Shown: positions 8,531-15,690 of the stretch, one piece after another
How the letters are laid out: every line of letters starts with the position of its first letter
How positions within the stretch are numbered: position 1 is the stretch's first letter
Source: Candidatus Eisenbacteria bacterium
GTDB lineage: Bacteria; Eisenbacteria; RBG-16-71-46
Assembly: GCA_013140805.1 (NCBI GenBank)
Contig: JABFRW010000025.1
Span: forward strand, 1-37,680
Direction of reading: 5' to 3'
Length of the DNA: 37,680 nucleotides
Position numbers and translations under genes: made by a program
Notes under the pieces: model-generated
Seen by the model: the letters and a program-made list of their open reading frames with translations, nothing else
Databases searched by the model: none
Told to the model about the DNA's origin: nothing

Positions 8531-8558
8531 ATTGTCAGGCGCGAACCGATTCTGTCAG
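8531..8558. promoter_or_regulatory. Candidate activator-binding sites (UAS) for the pseudo-receiver gene
   Basis: ATTCTGTCAG at 8549-8558 shares nine bases (TTCTGTCAG) with the site at 7993-8001 and lies 90 bases upstream of the -24 element; the YceI operon copy is 88 bases from its own. A weaker direct copy, ATTGTCAGG, is at 8531-8539. The site is also flanked by a 5-bp inverted repeat (CGAAC/GTTCG). Confidence 0.5.
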
Positions 8559-8574
8559 TTCGTCCGGAGGCGGT

Positions 8575-9957
8575 TCAGGGCTGGCTCGAGTCGTCCTTCG
8601 TCTTGACGCCTTCGAACTCCTTCAGTTTCCGGTAGAGATTGCGCTCGCTGATGCCCAGGATGCTCGCTGCCTTTTGGCGGTGACCCTTGCACTCCTCGAC
8701 CACCCGCAGAACGTGACGCCGCTCGACCTCCTCGAGCGTGACGAGTCGGCGATCCTCCTCGGTCGAGCGGAACGAGGGCTCGAGGCGAACTCCGAGCGGC
8801 AGGTGCGCGGACTCGATCACGCCGGCGTCGCACAGGATCAAGGCACGCTCGATCACGTTTTCGAGTTCGCGCACGTTGCCGGGCCAAGGGTAGCGGCGCA
8901 GCACTTCCATGGCCTCGTCCGAAACCCGCACATGGCGCTTGGGAGTGACGCTCGAGTTGCGAATGAAGTGCTCCACCAGAGGCGGCACGTCATCGCCGCG
9001 CTCGCGAAGCGGCGGGATCTGCAGCGAGAACACATTGAGCCGATAGTAGAGATCCTCGCGGAACTCGCCCGCCTTCATCATGGCCTCGAGAGCGCGATTG
9101 GTGGCGGCGATGAGCCGGACGTCGACGCGAATGTCCGCGGTGCCTCCGACCCGCCGGAACACGCCGGTCTCGAGCACGCGCAGGAGCTTCACTTGAAGCT
9201 GCGGTGTGAGTTCCCCGATCTCATCGAGGAACAGCGTGCCCCGATCCGCCACCTCGAACAGGCCGTGCTTGAGGCGCACCGCGCCGGTGTAGGCGCCCTT
9301 CTCATGACCGAAGAGTTCGCTCTGGAGCAGATTCTCATGCAGAGAAGCGCAGTCCACGACCACGAACGGCTGGCGCGACCGCTGGCTGCGACGGTGAACG
9401 GCCCGCGCGATGAGCTCCTTCCCCACGCCGCTCTCGCCGCGGACCAGCACCGTCGAGTCGGTCTCAGCGACTCGCGAAACGAGGTCGAGCAGCTCGCGCA
9501 CGCCGGCGCTCCGGCCGATGAAGCCGTCGCTCGGGTGGATGCGCGAGACTTCTCGCTCGAGCGCCGTGTGGCTGCGCTGCAGCGCCTGCTTCTGCACGGC
9601 CTTGTCGAGCACCGCTTCGAGCTGCTCGATCTTGAACGGCTTGGTCAGGAAGTCGAGGGCACCGTTCTTCATCGCGCGGATCGCCTCTTCGACCGTGGCG
9701 TGGCCGGTGAGCATCACGATCTCGGTCGCCGGGGCGTTCTCTTTGACCTCGGCCAGCAGGTCGAGGCCGCTGCCATCCGGCAACCGCACGTCGAGGAGGA
9801 TCAGGTCGAAAGTACGCTGGCGAAGGGTCTCGCGTGCCTCGCGCAGGTTGGCCGCGGTCGCGACGCGATAGCCGGCGTGGGCGAGTTCGTGGCCGACCAG
9901 CTTTCGAAAGGCTTCTTCGTCGTCGACCAGCAGCAGGGACGTCTCGGACATGGTCAC
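8575..9957 (-). CDS. NtrC-family sigma54-dependent response regulator
   Basis: 460 residues with the full three-domain layout. Receiver 5-120: acidic pocket VDDEE, phospho-acceptor Asp56 (LILLDVRLPDGSG), Thr84/Lys106 (MLTGHA, LTKPF). AAA+ domain about 143-375: Walker A GESGVGKE (174-181), the sigma54-contacting loop GAYTGA (221-226; Tyr for the commoner Phe is frequent), Walker B TLFLDEIGE and arginine finger region FREDLYYRLNV. C-terminal Fis-type HTH: KAASILGISERNLYRKL. GTG 9957 or ATG 9951 may be the start. It lies 51 bases after the oxidoreductase gene and upstream of two sigma54-type promoters on the same strand, which it probably activates after phosphorylation, perhaps by the kinase at 3508-5121. 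Confidence 0.95.
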   Translation of the reverse strand: MTMSETSLLLVDDEEAFRKLVGHELAHAGYRVATAANLREARETLRQRTFDLILLDVRLPDGSGLDLLAEVKENAPATEIVMLTGHATVEEAIRAMKNGALDFLTKPFKIEQLEAVLDKAVQKQALQRSHTALEREVSRIHPSDGFIGRSAGVRELLDLVSRVAETDSTVLVRGESGVGKELIARAVHRRSQRSRQPFVVVDCASLHENLLQSELFGHEKGAYTGAVRLKHGLFEVADRGTLFLDEIGELTPQLQVKLLRVLETGVFRRVGGTADIRVDVRLIAATNRALEAMMKAGEFREDLYYRLNVFSLQIPPLRERGDDVPPLVEHFIRNSSVTPKRHVRVSDEAMEVLRRYPWPGNVRELENVIERALILCDAGVIESAHLPLGVRLEPSFRSTEEDRRLVTLEEVERRHVLRVVEECKGHRQKAASILGISERNLYRKLKEFEGVKTKDDSSQP

Positions 9958-10008
9958 CGTCGCGCTAAGCGAGTGGCTTCGTGAAGCGATCGAACCGCGC
10001 GACCGACT

Positions 10009-11160
10009 TCACGCCTTCGAACTCCAATCCCGCCCGAACCAGCGCCGAATGCGACTCGAACCGAAGTGAAGTTTCTCGGTGACCAGCGCTTCGGAGGGTT
10101 GGTAGTAGGTGCCGGTCGGCTTGGGGCCACTGAGGAAGGTCACGTCGACGCGTCCCACCCGGTTGCCGCCGAACTCGACGTAGCACGATCCCGCGCCGAC
10201 GTAGGCTCCCGGGGACTCGCCGCCGCCGAGCTGCGCGATGATCGCGGCCGCGACGGTCTTGGCCGAACCCTCAGCGAACACGCCCGCCTTCGGAGTCCCG
10301 ACGCCATTCACATCCCCGATCGCATACACACCCGGGAAGCGCGTTTCAAGCGTCTGCTTGTTCACCGTGATCCAGGTGTCCTCGACGAGACCGGATTCCG
10401 CAACCACTTTGGGCACACGGTGAAACGGAACTCCCAGGAACAGCGCGTACGGCATCTCGCTCCCGTCGTCGAGCACCGCGACCTTGCGGGCGGGGTCGAG
10501 CGACGTGACGAGGCGCTCGCCAATGAACCGGATCCCACGCTCGGCGAACGCGGCGAGGATCGCGTCCGAGGTTTCGGGCGAGGGCGGTATCGGTCGGCCG
10601 AACGGCATGACCAGCGCGATCTCGGTGTCGGCGCGACGGCCGCGCGCGACGAGGTAATCGTGCAGCAACAGCGCAGTCTCGCTCGGGGCGGGCGGACACT
10701 TGAAAGTCTTCGAAGTCACGCCGACGATCGCCGGGCCGCGCTCGAAATGCGGCAGCACCTCGCGCAGTCGCTCGGCGCCCTCGACGGTGTAGAACTCGTT
10801 ACCGCCCTCGACAAGTCCAGGAGTCGCTGCCGGATCCAGATCGGCGCCGAGCGCCACGATCAGGATGTCGGCTTCGAACTCTCCCGCGGAAGTCACGACA
10901 CGCTTCGCAACCGGGTCGATCGAACGCACCTCGGTCTGAAGGAACCGCACCCCCGGCTTCACGAAGTCTCGGTAGGGGTGGTGCGCGTCGGCGGGAAGCT
11001 GGCGTCCGAACATTACGTCGAGCTTCGAGAAGCCGAAAACGAACGAATCGGACTTGTCGACCAGAACGATGTCGACGGTGTCGCCGAATGCCTCCGATAG
11101 AATCGTCGTCAGCTCGAGACCGCCGAAGCCCGCTCCCAGCACCACGACGCGTTTGCGCAT
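10009..11160 (-). CDS. FAD/NAD(P)-binding oxidoreductase, sulfide:quinone reductase/flavocytochrome c-like
   Basis: 383 residues from ATG 11160, where the protein starts directly with the Rossmann motif VVVLGAGFGGLE (GxGxxG at 9-14). A second conserved block, FPGVYAIGDVNGVGTPKAG, binds the FAD isoalloxazine side. Cys155 sits in KCPPAPSE, the place of the redox Cys of sulfide:quinone reductases and flavocytochrome c sulfide dehydrogenases. A late Cys occurs in GSCYVEF. The protein belongs to the SQR/FCSD/NDH-2 two-dinucleotide-binding group. Sulfide or polysulfide oxidation is possible, but the active-site Cys pair is not fully verified. There is no signal peptide. The longer frame upstream is rejected because its first 58 residues are not domain-like. 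It may be co-transcribed with the regulator. Confidence 0.88.
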   Translation of the reverse strand: MRKRVVVLGAGFGGLELTTILSEAFGDTVDIVLVDKSDSFVFGFSKLDVMFGRQLPADAHHPYRDFVKPGVRFLQTEVRSIDPVAKRVVTSAGEFEADILIVALGADLDPAATPGLVEGGNEFYTVEGAERLREVLPHFERGPAIVGVTSKTFKCPPAPSETALLLHDYLVARGRRADTEIALVMPFGRPIPPSPETSDAILAAFAERGIRFIGERLVTSLDPARKVAVLDDGSEMPYALFLGVPFHRVPKVVAESGLVEDTWITVNKQTLETRFPGVYAIGDVNGVGTPKAGVFAEGSAKTVAAAIIAQLGGGESPGAYVGAGSCYVEFGGNRVGRVDVTFLSGPKPTGTYYQPSEALVTEKLHFGSSRIRRWFGRDWSSKA

Positions 11161-11230
11161 CGCGGGACAATAGCCGGGATCCCGCGTGGAAGGTAGCGCG
11201 TCGCGTCTAGACTCGCGGACTCTCTCGAGT

Positions 11231-12141
11231 TCAGTTGAGCAGCACGACCCGGCAGGTTCCGTGCATCGCTCCCGCCGCCACGCGCAAGAAGTAGATACCG
11301 GCGGGTGCACGGGTACCGGCGCTCGTACGACCATCCCAGGTCACGATGCCGGTGCTGGCCTCCACGCGATCCGCGAGTGTCCGAATGCGAGCGCGCGAGA
11401 CGTCGTAGATCGCGATCGGGCCCCGCTCAGCATGTGGAGCGACGAGGCGAAACGCGGTCTGCGATGTGAAGGGGCTGGGCCCCGCGAGTTCGATCGACAG
11501 CGATCGTGGGCGCGCGAGTTCAAGCTCGACGCCGGTGGCCGTGCCGATGTCCAGCCGTACGGGCCGGCTGGGTTCGACGATCGGGCCGCTGCCCACCAGC
11601 GCGTCGTAAGAGCCCGTGTTGGGGTCGCACGCGTCTTGGATGGTCAGCAGCGGCGAAGTGGCACCGCTGATTTGACCGCCATTGCCGAGCGGCACGCGGA
11701 GCACGAAAAGACGTACGAGTAGGCGGCGCACTGAAGGGTCTCGATTCCAGTCGTGAAGGAGGAACGCCCTTCAATGGCGTAATCCCCGGGTGCGAGCCGA
11801 CCGGTCACGTGAATCTCCCCGGCGTCGAGCTGATGATAGGTGACGCCGTAGGGCGCCGACTCCAGCAGGACTTCTCCGGTGCCGGCGATGTCTCGGGGCT
11901 CCACCCAAGAATGAAGCTGCTAATCGACGCAGGTCGCAAGTCGGAACCTGAAGCGCGCGAGCGCGCTGTTGAAGTACGCAAAAGGTGCGGTCGGAAACTC
12001 CGACTGCGAATCCGTCACGCCGAGGAAGGTCGCGAACGCGTGGTTCTCACGTCCGTCCTCGAGCGGGGTCATCTGACCGTGCGCTCGTGCGGAGCAGATC
12101 ATCACTCCAACCACGGCGAGCAGCGCTCGAAGCATCCTCAT
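11231..12141 (-). pseudogene. Secreted protein with FlgD-Ig-like C-terminal domain, broken by an in-frame TAG and a frameshift
   Basis: ATG 12141 starts a signal peptide (MRMLRALLAVVGVMICSARAHGQ) and runs to an in-frame TAG at 11920-11922. The same frame then continues (PRDIAGTGEVLLESAPYGV ... ETLQCAAYSYVF) to about 11706, where a four-A run on the plus strand marks a frame change; one more T on the coding strand would join YVF to VLRVPLGNGG. The last part holds a FlgD-Ig-like sorting domain: FRLVAPHAERGPIAIYDVS, TWDGRTSAGTRAPAGIYFLRV, CRVVLLN. So at least two lesions separate the parts. The indel lies in a homopolymer and could be a sequencing error; the TAG is harder to dismiss. The middle part is not a fold I recognise. 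Confidence 0.65.
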
Positions 12142-12315
12142 GCGGGCCTCCCGGTAAGTGAGGACGGGAGCCGAAGGGACCCTCCCCGATCGGCAGCTCC
12201 AGCCCCCGCACCTGCTTGTGCCAGTCATGGCGCAAATCGCGGGTGGATCGGACCATCGAGCGTCCGCCAAGGTGCAGAACAACCGGGCCGCGCGGTACTT
12301 TGCTCTGCCACCCTC

Positions 12316-12320
12316 GGAGG
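12316..12320 (+). promoter_or_regulatory. Shine-Dalgarno GGAGG fixing the GTG start of the sigma factor gene
   Basis: GGAGG lies four bases before GTG 12325. It decides this start against the much longer frame from 11809, whose upstream part overlaps the opposite-strand gene and shows no domain. Confidence 0.7.
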
Positions 12321-12324
12321 AACC

Positions 12325-12885
12325 GTGGACGCCGACGAATTCGCCGCTGCCCTGAAACACGCCGCCCAAGGTGACGCGCTCGCCGCAGACCGCCTCTTTC
12401 CACTGGTCTATGAGGCGCTGCGCCAGCAGGCAGCGCGCTATCTGCGCGCGGAACGGGTCGCGCACACGCTGCAGCCGACCGCGCTGGCGCACGAGGCCTA
12501 CCTGCGCCTGGCCGGACAGCCCGATTCGGCGTGGCAGGACCGCGCGCACTTCCTGGCGGTCGCCGCGCGGGCGATGCGCCGCATCCTGGTGGATCACGCA
12601 CGCCGAAAGCGCGCCGGCAAGCGCGGAAGTGGTGAGACTCCGGTGGAACTGGACACGGGCGTGGAGCTGGCGGCGAGAGCTGGGCCGGTCGAGTTCGACG
12701 ATCTCGACCGGGCGCTGGTCGACCTCGCGCGGCTGAGCGAACGACAGGCGCGAGTGGTCGAGCTGCGTTACTTCGGTGGCTTGAGCATCGAGGAGACCGG
12801 CGAGGTGCTTGGAGTCTCGCCGATGACCGTGAAGCGCGACTGGGCCACCGCGCGGGCGTGGCTCTACCGGGAGCTCTCCAGCTAG
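12325..12885 (+). CDS. ECF-type RNA polymerase sigma factor (Planctomycete/Acidobacterium ECF group)
   Basis: 186 residues from GTG 12325. Region 2 is seen as DRLFPLVYEALRQQAARYLRAER, followed by HTLQPTALAHEAYLRL, the phrase typical of the TIGR02999/Sigma70_ECF (PF07638) group, and AHFLAVAARAMRRILVDHARRKRAGKRG. Region 4 is LSERQARVVELRYFGGLSIEETGEVLGVSPMTVKRDWATARAWLY, with the HTH that reads the -35 box. These factors often work with Ser/Thr kinases; none is adjacent here, and no anti-sigma gene follows. It runs divergently from the broken FlgD-tailed gene and 55 bases before ribA, with which it could be co-transcribed. Confidence 0.93.
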   Translation: MDADEFAAALKHAAQGDALAADRLFPLVYEALRQQAARYLRAERVAHTLQPTALAHEAYLRLAGQPDSAWQDRAHFLAVAARAMRRILVDHARRKRAGKRGSGETPVELDTGVELAARAGPVEFDDLDRALVDLARLSERQARVVELRYFGGLSIEETGEVLGVSPMTVKRDWATARAWLYRELSS

Positions 12886-12940
12886 CGCGCCTGTCGCAGC
12901 GCGGCGAAGCGGATTCGCGAGCCCATGCTATCGTGGGCGC

Positions 12941-13690
12941 ATGGACCAGCCACCCTGCTCCGGAATCCCACGCGTCGACTCACTCGATGCGCTGGTCGAA
13001 CGCGATCGCGACCACGACTGCGCCGGCTTCGGCCCTCACCACATCTGCGTGCGCGTCGAGGCGGTAGCGGCGCTGCCGAGCCGCTTCGGGCGGTTTCAGA
13101 TCGTGGCGTTCTGGAACAACCGCGACGGCAAGGAACACGTCGCACTCGTGCACGGCGACGTGATGGGTTCGCACGACCTCCCGGTGCGACTGCACTCCGA
13201 ATGCCTCACCGGTGATGTCGCGGGTTCGCTCCGCTGCGACTGCCGGGACCAGCTCGAGGCGTCGCTGCGAGCGATTGCATCGATGGAGCGCGGAATCGTG
13301 CTTTACATGCGACAGGAAGGCCGCGGCATCGGGCTCATCAACAAGGTCAAGGCCTACGCGCTGCAAGACCGCGGGCTCGACACCGTTGACGCCAACCTGG
13401 CGCTCGGTTTTCGCGACGACGAGCGCGACTACGCGGTGGCGGCGCACATGCTGGCGAGCCTCAATGTCGCTTCGATCCGCCTGATCACGAACAACCCGAG
13501 GAAGATCCGCGAGCTCGAGTCGCTGGGCGTCAAGGTGAGCAGCCGCCTCCCGCTCGTGATGGTTCCGAACGAGTTCAATCGAGACTATCTCCAGACGAAG
13601 GCTGCGCGTTCGGGGCACCAGATCGCGTTCGATGGCAAGCCCCACCTGCCGGAGCAGGACGACCCGATCGTGCTCGACGACGCGCGTTAG
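12941..13690 (+). CDS. ribA: GTP cyclohydrolase II
   Basis: 249 residues. Converts GTP to 2,5-diamino-6-ribosylamino-4(3H)-pyrimidinone 5'-phosphate, formate and pyrophosphate, the first step of riboflavin synthesis, in the cytoplasm. The Zn ligands Cys88, Cys99 and Cys101 lie in HSECLTGDVAGSLRCDC with the spacing of the E. coli enzyme. The GTP-binding loop and catalytic region are RQEGRGIGLINKVKAYALQ (124-142), and TNNPRKIRELESLG (183-196) is the conserved C-terminal block. About 40 extra residues precede the core. There is no RibB (DHBP synthase) domain, so this is the monofunctional form. No other riboflavin genes are nearby and no FMN riboswitch is seen upstream. The gene is intact. Confidence 0.96.
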   Translation: MDQPPCSGIPRVDSLDALVERDRDHDCAGFGPHHICVRVEAVAALPSRFGRFQIVAFWNNRDGKEHVALVHGDVMGSHDLPVRLHSECLTGDVAGSLRCDCRDQLEASLRAIASMERGIVLYMRQEGRGIGLINKVKAYALQDRGLDTVDANLALGFRDDERDYAVAAHMLASLNVASIRLITNNPRKIRELESLGVKVSSRLPLVMVPNEFNRDYLQTKAARSGHQIAFDGKPHLPEQDDPIVLDDAR

Positions 13691-13704
13691 GCGCCGCCCT
13701 CCGT

Positions 13705-14850
13705 TCAGTCGAGCAGCGTGACTCGCCGCACGAGGCTCTTCTCGGGGGTCGTGAGGCGGAGGAAGTAGATGCCCGCCTCCACGCGCCCGCCCGGCGTCCA
13801 GGTCGCCATGCCGGGTGACGCCGCCTGCTCGACCAGCCGCGTCACGCGAGCGCCGCGAATGTCGAACACGTCGACCGTGAACGGCCCGCTGCCATCGAAT
13901 CGAACGTTGAGGGCGCTTCGAAACGGCATCGGCCATGCGTCGAGCCGGGCGATCGTGAGTGCTGACGGACCGACACCTACCGAAGAACCGGGCACCGCCG
14001 GCTCTCCCGCGTTACGCCATGCGGTGTAGACGAACGAAGCGGTCGCGAGTGTCGCGGCGTTGACCCTCTCGCGCGTCATGACCTGCGTGCTGGCCCAGAG
14101 CGAGTTGTAGTAGGTGCTATTGAACAAGCCACCTGAAGCCGTCTTTGCAGTGTTGTCCGCGGAGAGGAGCGGAGAGACTCCGGTCCAGGAGATCCCCACG
14201 AAGTCGAACATCGCATCCACCACGTTGGGGTAGAACACGGTCGTCGCCGCCGGGGTGTTCAGCTCCGCGATGTGCGGGTTGATCATCGAGGTCTCGTAGC
14301 GCGAGTGAATGCCCGTGTTGCCGGTGAGCTGGCCGTTGTAATTCTGAGTGCAGTGCAACGGCTGGGAACTGTCGCCAACGTAGTGACACAGGTCGGCGAT
14401 GGTGGTCGCAGCGCCACTCCAGTTCTGCGCCGCGAACTGCTGGCTCAGCGTGGTCACGACCTCGCCAACCGCCCACGGCACGATGCCGGTGTCGAGCACG
14501 AACGCGGCGCCATAGATCGCTTCGAGGGTTGCGCGATCATGAGGCAGCGTGCCGAGGAAGAACTCGGGGTAGACGTCGATGTCGATGAAGTGGCGCGGCC
14601 CCTCGCCCGGAGTGCTCGAACGACGGATGTCGGGGTCATTCACGTGCGCTTCGACGAACGCGTCGTAGGTTCGCAAGCCGTCGATCACCGGCGGCAGGTG
14701 CTTGGAATAGTTGCGCGCGATGTACTGGTGCGTCTGGCTGCCCCACGACCACGCGAGGCTCGGAGTCAGGAGCGTGAGCGCCGCGAGCGCGATTGCGGGA
14801 AGGATCGCTCCAAGCGAAGCAGGTGTCGGGCACGGGGGGCTCTTTCGCAC
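13705..14850 (-). CDS. Secreted S1/P1 nuclease / zinc-dependent phospholipase C-like protein with FlgD-Ig-like tail
   Basis: 381 residues. Signal peptide to about residue 33 (ALTLLTPSLA), so the mature protein begins W-S-W-G, as in this family the N-terminal Trp helps ligand Zn. Further metal-site motifs are SQTHQYIA (His41), RHFIDID (87-91), DLCHYVGDSSQPLHC (His156, Asp160, His166) and GIHSRYE (His182). These fit the three-zinc S1/P1 nuclease and phospholipase C superfamily, which cleaves phosphodiesters. The last 85 residues are an FlgD-Ig-like sorting domain (VDVFDIRGARVTRLV, AGIYFLRL, VRRVTLLD). Whether the substrate is nucleic acid or phospholipid is not decidable here. It converges on ribA with 14 bases between. 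Confidence 0.85.
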   Translation of the reverse strand: MRKSPPCPTPASLGAILPAIALAALTLLTPSLAWSWGSQTHQYIARNYSKHLPPVIDGLRTYDAFVEAHVNDPDIRRSSTPGEGPRHFIDIDVYPEFFLGTLPHDRATLEAIYGAAFVLDTGIVPWAVGEVVTTLSQQFAAQNWSGAATTIADLCHYVGDSSQPLHCTQNYNGQLTGNTGIHSRYETSMINPHIAELNTPAATTVFYPNVVDAMFDFVGISWTGVSPLLSADNTAKTASGGLFNSTYYNSLWASTQVMTRERVNAATLATASFVYTAWRNAGEPAVPGSSVGVGPSALTIARLDAWPMPFRSALNVRFDGSGPFTVDVFDIRGARVTRLVEQAASPGMATWTPGGRVEAGIYFLRLTTPEKSLVRRVTLLD

Positions 14851-14869
14851 GGTCTCTCCTGGATGTGGG

Positions 14870-15325
14870 CTATTGCGACTTGCGCTGCTTTCGGCGCTTG
14901 GGCAGCACTTTCACAAGCGGTCCCCGACGCGCGACGCTAAGCTTTGAGGAGCACGTACGGAGCCAGTCGGCGAACTCGACCTCACTCAGCTCGCGCATGG
15001 ACAATGCACGCGTCGCCTGCGCCGCGTCCTGCTCCGTTGCCTCGAGTCGGAATCCGTTCAGCTCCATGAACACACCTGCTACCGTGAGCGCGACGCGCTT
15101 GTTGCCGTCCGCAAACGGGTGATTCTGGGTAAGAGAGTACGCGTATGCGGCCGCCAGCCGAAGAGTGTCCGCACGTTCATACGCGAAGTGGTTCTTCGGA
15201 CTGGCCAAGGCCGCATCCAGTAAGCCTTCGTCGAGAACTCCGGAAGCGCCACCGTGCACTGACAGGAGCTGCTCGTGAAAGGCAAGGACGGCCTGCTTCG
15301 AAATCCATTTGGGTTCCCGCTTCAC
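14870..15325 (-). CDS. doc: Doc/Fic-family toxin (death-on-curing) of a type II toxin-antitoxin pair
   Basis: 151 residues from GTG 15325. The Fic-type active site HPFADGNKR (69-77) is complete. In phage P1 Doc the equivalent motif phosphorylates elongation factor EF-Tu and stops translation. The rest fits Doc: an N-terminal helix pair with SVHGG-x-x-GVLDEGLLDAALASP, then helices around the motif. A basic tail (RRGPLVKVLPKRRKQRK) extends beyond the usual 125-130 residues. The GTG start overlaps the antitoxin stop as GTGA, the tight coupling expected for a toxin-antitoxin operon. The active site is intact, so the system is probably live. Confidence 0.93.
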   Translation of the reverse strand: MKREPKWISKQAVLAFHEQLLSVHGGASGVLDEGLLDAALASPKNHFAYERADTLRLAAAYAYSLTQNHPFADGNKRVALTVAGVFMELNGFRLEATEQDAAQATRALSMRELSEVEFADWLRTCSSKLSVARRGPLVKVLPKRRKQRKSQ

Positions 15326-15546
15326 CGAGCGAGATCACGGAGCGCGTTCTTGTAACGACTCATGAAGCGCTCGGCCACCTCCATGGTCTTCCCGAATTCC
15401 GGGTCATAGGGAGTCAGCCGAAAGCCTCCGGGAGCCTCGGTGAGATAAAGCTGGTCGCCCTCCTTGACGTGGAGTGCCTGCGCCGCCTGAGCCGGCAGGG
15501 TGACGCCGAGCGAGTTTCCGACCTTGCGAACCGTGAGCTTGACCAT
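15322..15546 (-). CDS. AbrB/MazE-type antitoxin
   Basis: 74 residues from ATG 15546 with GGAGGC before it. The N-terminal half is a swapped-hairpin AbrB/SpoVT DNA-binding domain (VRKVGNSLGVTLPAQAAQALHVKEGDQLYL). The C-terminal part (FGKTMEVAERFMSRYKNALRDLA) is the likely toxin-binding helix. It should neutralise the Doc toxin encoded immediately downstream and repress its own promoter. Doc partners are more often Phd/YefM-type, but AbrB-Doc pairs are also known. The much longer frame that includes this gene from 16476 is antisense to the lipoprotein and not real. Confidence 0.92.
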   Translation of the reverse strand: MVKLTVRKVGNSLGVTLPAQAAQALHVKEGDQLYLTEAPGGFRLTPYDPEFGKTMEVAERFMSRYKNALRDLAR

Positions 15547-15563
15547 GACTGCCTCCGATGTGG

Positions 15564-15599
15564 ATACGTATGTTATAACGCATCGGCAGGCGCCTGCAA
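15564..15599 (-). promoter_or_regulatory. Promoter and palindromic operator of the AbrB-Doc operon
   Basis: Minus-strand TTGCAG (15594-15599), 16-base spacer, TATAAC (15572-15577) form a sigma70-like promoter. The -10 box is part of the 8-bp palindrome GTTATAAC (15572-15579), which directly abuts a second 8-bp palindrome, ATACGTAT (15564-15571). The AT-rich patch stands out in GC-rich surroundings and fits an autoregulatory AbrB site. Confidence 0.6.
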
Positions 15600-15690
15600 G
15601 CGCTTGAGCGCGGGCGCGCCAGGCCCGCATACGCTGCCTTTCCGCGGCGGCGTGAAGCCGGCGAACGAACGACTCGAGAGGGCCTGGGTC

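Noticed and set aside
8674-9984. 436-codon open frame on the plus strand
   Set aside because: It is the shadow of the sigma54 regulator gene; its translation has no domain pattern, while the minus strand has a complete NtrC-type protein.
12208-12223. Sigma54-like TGGCACAAGCAGGTGC on the minus strand upstream of the broken FlgD-tailed gene
   Set aside because: GG to GC spacing is 11 instead of 10 and there is no TTGC, so it does not meet the strict requirement.
11809-12324. N-terminal extension of the sigma factor frame
   Set aside because: It has no domain and overlaps the opposite-strand gene; GGAGG plus GTG 12325 starts the real protein.
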